64,000 nt of DNA from Tsukamurella asaccharolytica (GTDB taxonomy: Bacteria; Actinomycetota; Actinomycetes; Mycobacteriales; Mycobacteriaceae), in contig NZ_VIGW01000001.1 of assembly GCF_007858435.1 (NCBI RefSeq), positions 124,001 to 188,000 of the forward strand, given 5' to 3'. Shown here in pieces: positions 36,698 through 46,687 of this stretch. Position numbers and translations under genes: made by a program. The stretch's first letter is position 1. Every line of letters begins with the position of its first letter. The notes under the pieces were generated by a model. That model made no database searches. It saw nothing but the letters and a program-made list of their open reading frames with translations, and was not told where the DNA came from.

Positions 36698-36928
36698 ATG
36701 TCCACCCTGACCGCTGAGCGCGTGCGCGCCGACATCGCCGAGCTGCTGCAGGTGCCCCCGCAGTCGATCGCGGACGACGACAACCTCTTCGACCTGGGCC
36801 TGGACTCGGTGCGGGTGATGACGCTGATCCAGCGCTGGCGCGATGCGGGCGCCGACGACATCGAGTTCCCCGACCTCGCGGAGCAGCCTGAACTGGCCCA
36901 CTGGCAGCAGCTCGTAGTGGACGGATAG
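36698..36928 (+). CDS. Free-standing aryl carrier protein
   Basis: 76 aa. One phosphopantetheine-attachment domain: NLFDLGLDSVRVMTLIQRW, with the modified Ser in LDSVR, and the ending EFPDLAEQPELAHWQQLV typical of EntB/DhbB aryl carrier domains. It should carry DHB-thioester from EntE to the first condensation domain of the NRPS and replaces the domain missing from the isochorismatase at 17974. ATG 36698 has GGAG 7 nt upstream. Iron box 42 nt before the start. Confidence 0.9.
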   Translation: MSTLTAERVRADIAELLQVPPQSIADDDNLFDLGLDSVRVMTLIQRWRDAGADDIEFPDLAEQPELAHWQQLVVDG

Positions 36929-36974
36929 GCCTTCGATCGCACACGCCCCGGGGTGTGGTGGCACAGTGGTCTTC

Positions 36975-37901
36975 ATGGAGCTACGCATCTTCGTCGAACC
37001 CCAGCAGGGGGCCACCTACGCCGACCAGCTCGCCGTCGCGCGGACCGCCGAGGCCGCCGGATTCGGGGCCTTCTTCCGCTCGGACCACTACGTGGCGATG
37101 AACGTCGACGGGGCCCCCGGCCCCACCGATTCCTGGATCACCCTCGGCGCGATCGGGCGCGAGACCTCCACCATCCGCCTCGGCACGTTGGTCACCTCCG
37201 CGACCTTCCGGTTCCCCGGGCCGCTGGCCATCTCGGTGGCGCAGGTGGACGAGATGTCGGGCGGGCGCGTGGAGTTGGGGCTCGGCGCGGGCTGGTTCGA
37301 GGAGGAGCACGCGGCGTACGCGATCCCCTTCCCCGATGTGAAGGAACGCTTCGCCCGCTTCGAGGAGACCCTGGAGATCGTGACCGGACTGTGGGAGTCG
37401 CAGGGCCCCTACACCTTCCGCGGTGAGCACTTCTCGCTGGTCGACTCCCCCGCGCTGCCCAAGCCGGCGCAGCAGCACGTGCCGATCGTGCTCGGCGGCG
37501 CCGGCAAGAAGCGCAGCGCCGCCCTCGCCGCGCGGTTCGCCGACGAGTACAACACCCCGTTCGTGCCGGTCGATGAGGCAGCGGCGGTGTGGGCGCGCAT
37601 CGACGCGGCCTCCGAGGCCGCGGGCCGCGATCCGCAGTCGATCGTCAAGTCGGCCGCCCAGGTCGTGTGCGGCGGCCACGACGAGGTCACCGTCGCGCGG
37701 CGTGCCGCCACCATCGGGCGCGAGCTGTCCGAGCTGCGCGAGAACGGGCTCACCGGCTCCGCCGCGGAGATCGTCGACAAGCTGGGCACGTTCGCCGAGG
37801 CGGGCGCCTCGCGGGTGTACCTGCAGGTGCTCGACCAGAGCGACCTCGACCACGTCGAATGGATCGGCGCCGAGGTGCTGCCCCAGGTCGCCGGGCTGTA
37901 G
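36975..37901 (+). CDS. LLM-class F420-dependent oxidoreductase
   Basis: 308 aa, luciferase-like TIM barrel: ELRIFVEPQQG, FFRSDHYVAM, IRLGTLVTSATFRFPGPLA, LGLGAGWFEEEHAAYAIPFP and VPIVLGGAGKKR are the standard F420-binding-type motifs. Substrate unknown. ATG 36975 gives the usual N-terminus; an ATG 9 nt earlier is in frame. It follows the aryl carrier gene by 46 nt and may be read through from it, but nothing else links it to siderophores. Confidence 0.87.
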   Translation: MELRIFVEPQQGATYADQLAVARTAEAAGFGAFFRSDHYVAMNVDGAPGPTDSWITLGAIGRETSTIRLGTLVTSATFRFPGPLAISVAQVDEMSGGRVELGLGAGWFEEEHAAYAIPFPDVKERFARFEETLEIVTGLWESQGPYTFRGEHFSLVDSPALPKPAQQHVPIVLGGAGKKRSAALAARFADEYNTPFVPVDEAAAVWARIDAASEAAGRDPQSIVKSAAQVVCGGHDEVTVARRAATIGRELSELRENGLTGSAAEIVDKLGTFAEAGASRVYLQVLDQSDLDHVEWIGAEVLPQVAGL

Positions 37902-37930
37902 TCATCAGTGCGTGCGTGGAGAGTCGCGCC

Positions 37931-38566
37931 ATGGAAACCCACGATTCCCCGCTGGATGACTCGGAGGACTGGCCGACGGCCCGCGACGCCGACGGGTGGC
38001 CGGGCGGAGTGGCGTTGCTGTACCTGGACCGCCCTTCCGGGACTCTGACGCCGGCACAGACGGCCTTCGTGCTCGGCAACGACGCCGAGTACATCGAGGA
38101 ACTGATGCTCGACGAGGAGGACGAGGCCGCCCAGTGGGCGTACGACGCACATCGGGCGCGGCTGGGCGACCCGGATCCGGACCTCGTCGCCGCGAGCCCA
38201 GCCGGCGTGGACGGACTCGAAGAGGCGTGCCTGGAACACGCCCGGCTCGCGACGGTGGCCGCCCAGGCCAAGCGGTTCGCGCTGAACCACCTTCGCAGCC
38301 ACCCGCAGGAGCCGCCCGAGTACTCGATCCTCGAGGCGATGGACCGGGTGCAGTCAGCGGCGGAGGCGGTATTCGCGCCGTGCCGGGACTGCGACGACTG
38401 TCAGGCGCACGCCGGACCGTGCCGGGAGCACGCGGGGGCCGTGGCTGCTGCGCAAGCGCACCTGGACGCCGCGGTGGCGGCCATGCGCACGGAGATGCTC
38501 GAGGCCTTCGCAGCCTTCACGACCGGGGCGCGCGCCTTCGGCGTCAGTCCTGAAGAGCGCCCTTGA
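37931..38566 (+). CDS. Hypothetical protein with a Cys/His cluster
   Basis: 211 aa, acidic, mostly helical, no signal or membrane segment. Not recognised. Residues ~151–165 read CRDCDDCQAHAGPCREH: four Cys and two His closely spaced, plausible ligands for zinc or an Fe–S centre. The flanking helices are Ala/Glu-rich. ATG 37931 follows the LLM gene by 29 nt without a clear Shine-Dalgarno. The last 23 nt overlap the convergent DinB-family gene. Confidence 0.6.
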   Translation: METHDSPLDDSEDWPTARDADGWPGGVALLYLDRPSGTLTPAQTAFVLGNDAEYIEELMLDEEDEAAQWAYDAHRARLGDPDPDLVAASPAGVDGLEEACLEHARLATVAAQAKRFALNHLRSHPQEPPEYSILEAMDRVQSAAEAVFAPCRDCDDCQAHAGPCREHAGAVAAAQAHLDAAVAAMRTEMLEAFAAFTTGARAFGVSPEERP

Positions 38567-39056
38567 GGTACGCGGCAGCACCCAGGTGCTGCGCACAGTC
38601 GTCGACGATGCTCACCAGCCGCACCGCGACGGTGACCGGCGGGTCCCATGCCTCGTCGATCACGCGGGACAGCGCGTCCGGGGTGACGTCCGCGAGGTAG
38701 CGGCTCGCCATGGCGTCCACGTCGCGGAAGTAACCGATGAGCAGCGCGTCACTGCCGTGCACCTCGGCCGCCTCGGCGCGGCTGTGGCCGTAGCCCGTCG
38801 ACTCCGACGGCAGGTCGAGTGCGAACCGCCCGTACCAGTCGTTCGCCGTCCAGACCTCCTCGACGCGGGCGATCGGCGCCAGCTGCGCGTCGATCACCCG
38901 GGCGCTGTGCCACACCAACCATGCGATCGTGTTGGCCTCCGGCACGATCCGGCGGTTCGCGATGTCCGGGTCGAGGCCCGCCGTCACTTCCTCCGCGTGC
39001 TCGCGAAGGCGGGCGAAGGAGTCGATGAGCAGGTCCCGTGCAGCGGTTGAGTCCAT
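38544..39056 (-). CDS. DinB/DUF664 family protein (possible mycothiol-dependent enzyme)
   Basis: 170 aa four-helix protein of the DinB/YfiT-like superfamily; DUF664-type members in actinobacteria use mycothiol as thiol cofactor. Seen: NTIAWLVWHSARVIDAQL with the first metal-type His, WDPPVTVAVRLVSIVDDCAQHLGAAAYLKG with the second region. The triad His spacing fits. ATG 39056 has TACCGT 7 nt upstream (leaderless); ATG 39083 is an in-frame alternative. Convergent overlap with the hypothetical gene. Confidence 0.8.
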   Translation of the reverse strand: MDSTAARDLLIDSFARLREHAEEVTAGLDPDIANRRIVPEANTIAWLVWHSARVIDAQLAPIARVEEVWTANDWYGRFALDLPSESTGYGHSRAEAAEVHGSDALLIGYFRDVDAMASRYLADVTPDALSRVIDEAWDPPVTVAVRLVSIVDDCAQHLGAAAYLKGALQD

Positions 39057-39063
39057 GTCCCCG

Positions 39064-39069
39064 ACGGTA
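39064..39069 (-). promoter_or_regulatory. –10 hexamer of a leaderless promoter
   Basis: TACCGT on the minus strand, 7 nt before ATG 39056; decides between the two possible starts. Confidence 0.5.
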
Positions 39070-39089
39070 CGCCGCTGCGCCACGAACTA

Positions 39090-41018
39090 TCAGCCCAGGC
39101 TGCGGCCGAGCTGGCGGGCGAGGATCGCGGCGAACTCGGCGGGCTCCGCCGGTGCGCCGCCTTCGGCGAGGACGGCGGTGCCGTACAGGATCTCGGCGGC
39201 GTCCTTGAGGGCCTCGTCGTCGCGCGCGGCCTCGTCGCCGGCGAGGCGGTCGCGCAGGCCCTTGACGAGGTCGTTGTCCGGGTTCAGCTCGAGCGTGCGG
39301 CGGGTGCGGGGCACCTCCTGGCCGCTGGCGCGGTACATCTGCTCGAGCTGCGGCGTGAGGTCGAACTCGCCGCCCACGAGGCAGGCGGGCGAGGTGGTCA
39401 GGCGCGAGGTCAGGCGCACGCCGGAGATCTTGTCGGTGAGCACCTCGGCGAGCCACGTCGTGAGCGGCTCGAAGCCCTCGGCGTCGGGGGTGTCCTCGCC
39501 GAGGTCGGCCTCGCCCTTGGCGACGGAGACGAACCGCTTACCGTCGAACTCCGCGCCCGTGGTCCACAGCTCGTCGACCTGGTCGGTGAGGAGCAGCACC
39601 TCGAAGCCCTTGGCGGCGAACGCCTCCAGGTGCGGGGAGGACTCGAGCTGCCGCCGCGACTCGCCGGTGGCGTAGTAGATCACGTCCTGCCCCTCGGGCA
39701 TGCGGGCGACGTAGTCCGCGAGGCCCGTGGTGCCGGTATCGCTGAACGTGGACTCGAACGACGATGCCTTGAGCAGGGTTTCGCGGTTGTCCTGGTCGTC
39801 GAGCAGGCCCTCCTTGAGCACCGCGCCGAACGCGGTCCAGAAGGTCTCGTACTTCTCCGGCTCGTTCTCGCGCATCGCCGAGATCGTCTGCAGGACGCGC
39901 TTGACCAGCCGCTTGCGGATCATCACGAGGTGCCGGTCGTTCTGCAGGATCTCGCGGGAGACGTTGAGCGAGAGGTCCTGCGCGTCGACCACGCCGGTGA
40001 TGAAGCGCAGGTACGGCGGGAGCAGCGCCTCGCAGTGATCCATGATGAACACGCGCTTGACGTACAGCGCGGGACCCGGCTTGGTGTTGCGGTAGAACAT
40101 GTCGAACGGCGGCATCGTCGGAATGAACAGCAGCGCCTGGTATTCGAAGGTGCCCTCGGCGCGGACCGCGATCGTCTCGAGCGGCTCGTCGAAGGCGTGG
40201 CTGACGTGGCGGTAGAAGTCGGCGTACTCCTCGTCGGTGACCTCGTCCTTCGGCCGGGCCCACAGCGCCTGCATGGAGTTCAGCGTCTCGGGGCCGGCCT
40301 TCTCGCCCTCGCCCTCGTCGCCCTCGGTGCCGGTGGCCTCGGTCGCGGGCTTCACCAGACGGATGGGGAAGGCGATGAAGTCGCTGTAGCGCCGCACGAC
40401 CGAGCGCAGCACGTGCTCGGAGGTGTAGTCGTGGAGGCTCTCGTCGCCGTCGGTGGCGCGGAGGTGCAGGGTGATCGTCGTTCCGTGCTGCGCAGGCACG
40501 TCGTCGTCGGTGAGGTCGGTGACGGTGTACGTGCCCTGGCCCTCGGACTCCCAGCGGGTGGCGGTGTCCTCGCCCGCCTTGCGGGTGACGAGCACGACGC
40601 GGTCGGCCACCATGAACGCTGAGTAGAAGCCGATGCCGAACTGGCCGATGAGCTCCGCCGACGCGCCCTGCTCCTTCGCCTGCCTCGCGGCTTCCAGCTT
40701 CTGCCGCAGCTCGCCGGTACCGGACTTGGCGAGCGTGCCGATGAGGTCGACGACCTCGTCGCGGCTCATGCCGATGCCGTTGTCGCTGATCGCGAGCGTG
40801 CGGGCCTCGACGTCGGGGCGCAGTTCGATGTGTAGATCCGAGGCGTCCGCGTCGAGGTCCTTGTCCTGGTACGCCTCGAGGCGCAGCTTATCGAGGGCGT
40901 CCGAGGCGTTGGAGATCAGCTCGCGCAGGAAGATGTCCTTCTCCGAGTAGACGGAGTGGATCATCAGCGACAGCAGCTGATCGGTCTCGGCCTGGAACTG
41001 AAGGGTCTCTGCGGTCAC
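39090..41018 (-). CDS. htpG: Chaperone HtpG (Hsp90)
   Basis: 642 aa, ATP-dependent cytosolic chaperone. N-terminal GHKL ATPase motifs: ELISNASDALDKLR, ISDNGIGMSRDEV, and GQFGIGFYSAFMVAD; middle domain DLSLNVSREILQNDR with the ATP-contacting Arg; C-terminal dimerisation part is more divergent. GTG 41018 is preceded by GAGGAAGG at 7 nt. The upstream region holds three AGATATCT-like sites (41134–41199 area), which could be its control region. Confidence 0.95.
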   Translation of the reverse strand: MTAETLQFQAETDQLLSLMIHSVYSEKDIFLRELISNASDALDKLRLEAYQDKDLDADASDLHIELRPDVEARTLAISDNGIGMSRDEVVDLIGTLAKSGTGELRQKLEAARQAKEQGASAELIGQFGIGFYSAFMVADRVVLVTRKAGEDTATRWESEGQGTYTVTDLTDDDVPAQHGTTITLHLRATDGDESLHDYTSEHVLRSVVRRYSDFIAFPIRLVKPATEATGTEGDEGEGEKAGPETLNSMQALWARPKDEVTDEEYADFYRHVSHAFDEPLETIAVRAEGTFEYQALLFIPTMPPFDMFYRNTKPGPALYVKRVFIMDHCEALLPPYLRFITGVVDAQDLSLNVSREILQNDRHLVMIRKRLVKRVLQTISAMRENEPEKYETFWTAFGAVLKEGLLDDQDNRETLLKASSFESTFSDTGTTGLADYVARMPEGQDVIYYATGESRRQLESSPHLEAFAAKGFEVLLLTDQVDELWTTGAEFDGKRFVSVAKGEADLGEDTPDAEGFEPLTTWLAEVLTDKISGVRLTSRLTTSPACLVGGEFDLTPQLEQMYRASGQEVPRTRRTLELNPDNDLVKGLRDRLAGDEAARDDEALKDAAEILYGTAVLAEGGAPAEPAEFAAILARQLGRSLG

Positions 41019-41133
41019 GTCGTCGCCTTCCTCTTCTTCACTGACGGTGCCGCATCGATTCTGCCAACTCGGTGTCGGCCGGACTCAGGGGGTACCGGTC
41101 GCGTGCCCGGCGAGGCAGGAATCGCCGGACGCA

Positions 41134-41185
41134 GCAGATATCTCCGCTCGCCGCGCGAATACACGGGGCGAGCGGAGATATCTGC
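41134..41185. repeat. 19-bp perfect inverted repeat with AGATATCT cores
   Basis: Arms 41134–41152 and 41167–41185, 14-nt loop. Each arm contains GCGGAGATATCTGC in opposite orientation; a third, weaker copy (GGGAGATTTCTGTTGC) follows at 41192–41207. It lies after the SDR stop and before htpG, both minus strand, so it may terminate the SDR transcript or act as operator for htpG. Confidence 0.65.
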
Positions 41186-41215
41186 CGCGGCGGGAGATTT
41201 CTGTTGCAGGCGCGG

Positions 41216-41962
41216 TCAGCCCTGCGTCGTCGGGAGCACGATCATCGACGCGACGTTGACGTTCGCGGGCTGTGCGGAGCTCCAGACCACGGCGTCGGCG
41301 ATCGCCGAGGCGGGGATCGGCGGATTGTCGACGGTGAACTGCCGCAAGAACTCCCGCGCGCCCTCGTCGGACATGTCCTGCCCCAGGTCGGACTCCGTCA
41401 TCCCCGGTTCGATCGCGCGGACCCGCACGCCTCGGGGCCCGAACTCGGCGCGGAGGTTGGTGGTGAGATGGGTGACCGCGGCCTTCGTCGCGGTGTAGAC
41501 GGCGTAGCCGGGAAGCACCATGTGGGCTCCGATCGAGCTGACGAGCACCAGGTCGGCGGGTCCGCTCTCGGCCGCCGCGGTGAGGTCGTCGATCGTCGCG
41601 CGGCCCGTGTTGAGCAGGCCGGTGACGTTGGTGGAGACCATCCGGTCCCATTCGTCCTGGTCGGCGGTGTCGAACGGCGCGGCGAGCATGGCGCCGGCGT
41701 TGGCCACGACGAGGTCGAACCGGCCGACCTGCTCGCGGAGTTCGGCGACGGCGGCGGTCAGGCCCGCCCGGTCGCCGACGTCGGCGGCGGCGTACGCGGC
41801 ACCCGTCTCAGCGGCGACCGCGGCGAGGCGGTCCGCTCGACGCCCGACCAGCGCGACGCGGGCTCCCGCCGCGGCGAGTGCGGCGGCGGTGGCCGCGCCG
41901 ATGCCGGTGCCGGCTCCGGTGACGAGGGCGGTACGGTTCTTCAGGTTCTGTGTCTCAGTCAT
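41216..41962 (-). CDS. Short-chain dehydrogenase/reductase
   Basis: 248 aa classical SDR: TGAGTGIG nucleotide motif, VANAGA, catalytic Ser in VLVSSIGAH, YTATK (YxxxK), and PGMTES afterwards. NADP preference is suggested by the basic GRRADR after beta-2. Substrate unknown. It is divergent from an XRE/MmyB-type regulator, the common arrangement in actinobacteria, so the regulator probably controls it. Confidence 0.88.
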   Translation of the reverse strand: MTETQNLKNRTALVTGAGTGIGAATAAALAAAGARVALVGRRADRLAAVAAETGAAYAAADVGDRAGLTAAVAELREQVGRFDLVVANAGAMLAAPFDTADQDEWDRMVSTNVTGLLNTGRATIDDLTAAAESGPADLVLVSSIGAHMVLPGYAVYTATKAAVTHLTTNLRAEFGPRGVRVRAIEPGMTESDLGQDMSDEGAREFLRQFTVDNPPIPASAIADAVVWSSAQPANVNVASMIVLPTTQG

Positions 41963-42051
41963 GGTGATAACGATCTCGTCCGCTGCGCGGGACAGGGAGG
42001 CCGTGCGGCTGCCGGGTAGTCGCACTACCTGCTTGGACCTGCGCGAATGGG

Positions 42052-42057
42052 TACCGT
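42052..42057 (+). promoter_or_regulatory. –10 hexamer of a leaderless promoter
   Basis: TACCGT, 7 nt before GTG 42065. It overlaps the alternative ATG 42047 and so favours the GTG. Confidence 0.5.
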
Positions 42058-42064
42058 GTCATCC

Positions 42065-42883
42065 GTGGACGAGAACCTGCTCGGCGAATTCCTGCGGGCC
42101 CGGCGCGAACGGGTGGACCCGTCGACGCTCGGCCTGCGCACCATGGGCGTGCGGCGCACCCCCGGGCTGCGGCGGGAGGAGGTGGCGGCGCAGGCGGGGA
42201 TCAGCGTCGAGTACCTGGTGCGGCTGGAGCGCGGGCGGGACCGCAGGCCGTCGCCCGCCGTCGTCGCGGCGCTGGCAGAGGTCCTGCAGCTCGACGACGA
42301 CGGTGCCGCCCACCTCGCGCAGTTGGCCGAGCTGCCCGCCAGCCGCGGCGAGGTGGTCGACGAGGTCTCGGACGTACTCCGGCGGCTGGTGGACTCGTGG
42401 CCGAATCCGACGATCGTCGCGAACTCGCTACTGGACCTGATCGCGGTGAACGCCGCCGGGGAGGAACTGCACCGCGGCATCGGGCTGCACGTGGGCGACA
42501 ACATGGCCCGGTCGCTGTTCCTCGATCCCCGTGCGCGCGAGGTCTTCCTGGACTACGACACCGTCGCCCGGGAGACCGTCGGGAACCTGCGGTCGCTGTC
42601 CGGCCCGAATCCGTCGCACCCGCGCCTGATGGCGCTGGTGGGTGAGCTGTCGGTGCGGAGCGAGCACTTCGCCCGGCTGTGGGGCGAGGGCGAGGTGCAG
42701 GCGAAGGCCAACGGCGAGAAGGTGATCGCGCATCCTGACCTGGGCGTGCTGGAACTCGAGTGGTCCACCCTCGAGGTCGCCGCCGCTCCGGGGCAGCTCG
42801 TGGTGGCGTACCAGGCGCAGGCGGGAACCGCGTCGGAGCGGGCGCTGCAGGCCCTGGTGACGCGGGTCGCCCGCTCGTCGTGA
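42065..42883 (+). CDS. XRE-family regulator with MmyB-like ligand domain
   Basis: 272 aa. N-terminal HTH: LGEFLRARRERVDPSTLGL, then RRTPGLRREEVAAQAGISVEY, the hallmark of this family; C-terminal MmyB-like PAS-type domain (~100–272), which in relatives binds fatty acids. Probably represses the divergent SDR gene. I chose GTG 42065 because of the leaderless –10 and homologue length; ATG 42047 would add six residues. Confidence 0.88.
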   Translation: MDENLLGEFLRARRERVDPSTLGLRTMGVRRTPGLRREEVAAQAGISVEYLVRLERGRDRRPSPAVVAALAEVLQLDDDGAAHLAQLAELPASRGEVVDEVSDVLRRLVDSWPNPTIVANSLLDLIAVNAAGEELHRGIGLHVGDNMARSLFLDPRAREVFLDYDTVARETVGNLRSLSGPNPSHPRLMALVGELSVRSEHFARLWGEGEVQAKANGEKVIAHPDLGVLELEWSTLEVAAAPGQLVVAYQAQAGTASERALQALVTRVARSS

Positions 42884-42898
42884 TGCCGGAGACGTTCC

Positions 42899-42963
42899 GA
42901 AACCGGCGTTCAACTGGGCCACGCGGAGATATTCACCGTGTCACCGCGTTGAACGCCGGTTTC
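42899..42963. repeat. 16-bp perfect inverted repeat between convergent genes
   Basis: Arms 42899–42914 and 42948–42963 (GAAACCGGCGTTCAAC and its complement), 33-nt loop. The loop contains GCGGAGATAT, the same core as in the repeat at 41134. It lies between the regulator and groEL stops and may be a terminator or a mobile-type palindromic repeat. Confidence 0.6.
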
Positions 42964-42972
42964 TGAACGGGA

Positions 42973-43010
42973 AGGGCCCGGCACCGTCGGGAATGACGAT
43001 GCCGGGCCCT
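42973..43010 (-). terminator. Hairpin terminator of groEL
   Basis: AGGGCCCGGCA pairs exactly with TGCCGGGCCCT, and an inner CGTC/GACG extends the stem. It lies 24 nt past the groEL stop. The sequence is almost the same as the lpd terminator at 5064–5094. Confidence 0.7.
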
Positions 43011-43033
43011 GAGATCCCAGCGGAGAGGACTTC

Positions 43034-44823
<1,790 letters not shown>

Positions 44824-44830
44824 GTCGTTT

Positions 44831-44857
44831 CTAGCACTCGACAGGGTCGAGTGCAAG
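44831..44857. promoter_or_regulatory. CIRCE element 2 (HrcA operator)
   Basis: CTAGCACTC, nine bases, GAGTGCAAG: a second, slightly weaker copy 7 bp from the first. It lies nearer the divergent SRPBCC gene. Confidence 0.85.
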
Positions 44858-44898
44858 GTCGTCGCCGCTGGCAGCGAGGACCCTCGTTCCCTCCCCGG

Positions 44899-44904
44899 TA
44901 CGCT
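44899..44904 (+). promoter_or_regulatory. –10 hexamer of a leaderless promoter
   Basis: TACGCT, 6 nt before ATG 44911. Confidence 0.5.
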
Positions 44905-44910
44905 CAAGTC

Positions 44911-45372
44911 ATGGCAACCGCTGTTCTGGAGTCGAGCGTCGTGATCGACGCGCCCGTGGAGAAGGTCTGGTCGGTCGTGTCCGACCTCGAGGCGATGGGC
45001 CGTCGCAGCCCGCAGTGCAAGAAGGTGTTCGTGTTCGGCGGCCCGATCAAGCAGGGCACCCGCATGCTGAACATCAACCGTCAGGGCTGGAAGGTGTGGC
45101 CCACGAACACCCAGGTCACCGAGTTCACGCCCAACGAGCGCGTCGCGTTCCGCGTGGCCGAGAACCACACCGTCTGGAGCTTCACCCTGGTCCCGGACGG
45201 CGACAAGACCACCGTCGTCCAGCGCCGCGAGGCGGCGGGCGGCAAGACGACAGCCGTCAGCAGCTTCCTCGTGGGCGCTCTCCTCGGCGGCAACGAGGAC
45301 TTCGAGCGCGGCCTCCTGGTCGGGATGAAGCAGACCCTCTCGCACATCAAGACGGAGGCCGAGGCGAAGTAG
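44911..45372 (+). CDS. SRPBCC/polyketide cyclase-like family protein
   Basis: 153 aa with the START-like fold: VVIDAPVEKVWSVVSDLEAMGRRSPQCKK at the front (helix-grip opening), EFTPNERVAFRV and HTVWSFTLVPDGDKTTVVQRRE in the beta sheet, and a long C-terminal helix ending in KQTLSHIKTEAEAK. Binds an unknown hydrophobic ligand; no catalytic assignment possible. Divergent from groEL and close to its CIRCE elements, so it might share heat-shock control. Confidence 0.82.
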   Translation: MATAVLESSVVIDAPVEKVWSVVSDLEAMGRRSPQCKKVFVFGGPIKQGTRMLNINRQGWKVWPTNTQVTEFTPNERVAFRVAENHTVWSFTLVPDGDKTTVVQRREAAGGKTTAVSSFLVGALLGGNEDFERGLLVGMKQTLSHIKTEAEAK

Positions 45373-45389
45373 CCTCCCCGAGATCGAGC

Positions 45390-45422
45390 AAGGGGCGCTC
45401 CTGCCAGCCGGGGGCGCCCCTT
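45390..45422. terminator. Bidirectional hairpin terminator
   Basis: AAGGGGCGC and GCGCCCCTT are exact complements with a 15-nt loop, between the convergent SRPBCC and lipoprotein genes. Confidence 0.65.
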
Positions 45423-45441
45423 CGTCGTCTCGGCTACTGCG

Positions 45442-46622
45442 CTAGGAGTTGTTCTTCAGAACGAGATAGGCGGCGCCGATACCCTGGAGAGCCTGCTGCC
45501 GCTGCGAGGAACTGAACTCCGCCGTGTACCGCCCGACCGCGACCGCACACCACGTCACCTTCGAGTTGGAACTCTCGTAGATGGGATAGGTCAGGCAGGT
45601 CGCGCCGGGCACGCCCGTGACCGCCTGCTCCTCGACCTTCGTGAAGGCCTTGCGGTTCTCGTCGGCGAACTCGTCCACGATGTGCCGCGCTCCCTTCGCG
45701 TCCTTCGCCCGGTAGACGGTGCTGCCACCGGAGCCCACGACATCGACGCCCGCATCGGCGAAAGTCTTCACCGACCGCGAGACGTCGGTCTGCCGCAGCA
45801 CGGCGGACCGCGCGGGGACCGCGTAGCCGCCGGTGCTCTTCTCCGGCGCGAGGGTCAGTTTGGCGACGCCCTCGGCGTCGCGCTGGAGCGTGCTCACCTT
45901 GTCGATCGGCGTCGGCCGGAAGCCTTCGAGCGCCTTCGTCTGCCGGTCGAAGTACGTGCGGATCTGGTCTACGGAGAAGTCCCCGAAGACGCCGATGACG
46001 AACTGCTTGTAGGCCACGAAGGCCACCGTCGCCGTGCCGGCGGACGGGAAGGTCTGCGTGTAGGCGACGGCGGCGCCGTACCCGGGGATCTTCGTCTCCA
46101 CCTTGGCCGGGTCGTCCTTGCCGGACGAGTCCTTCGAGGGCGCGCGGAGGGCCGGGCCGACGACCGAGGCCGCGTCGGCGGGGCTCGCCATCCGCAGGAG
46201 AGCGACGGTCTCGGCCCTCTGCTTCCGGTTGGCGTCGTACTTCGTGCCCTGCGCCGTATCACTTGTGCCCACCGATACCCAGACCTCAGGCTTGTTCCCC
46301 ACCGCGTCCGCGGCGGCCTGGCCGAAGAGGTTCGTCACACCCCGCTTGATCGTCTCGCGGGAGCCGGTGATCACGTTGCCGCGGAAGTGCAACGCCGGGT
46401 CGACCTCGTAGAGGTAGGGCACGGTCTCCGCCATCCGGTAGCCCTCGAGCGCCTCCCCGTCGCCTGGGTCGTCGGGCCGATGGTTCGCGGCGCGGTGGCG
46501 AACGACCCGGTCTCCGGCTTGGGCGCACCCGACGGATCCGCCACCGGCGTGCCGGGCACCGTCGTCGAGCATCCCGCGAGGAGCACTGCGGCCCCCACCG
46601 TGCACAGCGACTTACGCAGCAT
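45442..46622 (-). pseudogene. DUF7373-like lipoprotein gene with an apparent frameshift
   Basis: The lipoprotein start MLRKSLCTVGAAVLLAGC (ATG 46622, strong GGAGGAGGA upstream) is in one frame, open as far as ~46371. The rest of the protein, from ALEGYRMAETVPYLYEVDP to the stop at 45442, is in another. The two join in sense near 46465–46490 (…RTIGPT | DPGDGEALEGYRM…), which needs a –1 shift. Combined length would be ~393 aa, normal for these mycobacterial envelope lipoproteins of unknown function. Either a one-base deletion inactivated it, the base call is wrong, or a ribosomal slip joins the frames. Confidence 0.65.
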
Positions 46623-46687
46623 GGATTCCTCCTCCAAGGGTTCGCATAAGTGAACCACGAGCGACCTGTCGCGCACTTGTGCCGCGC

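Noticed and set aside
16874-36928. Mycobactin-type cluster, or presence of MbtH and phosphopantetheinyl transferase genes
   Set aside because: No PKS, no lysine N-oxygenase arrangement, no MbtH-like or PPTase gene seen; these helpers must lie elsewhere.
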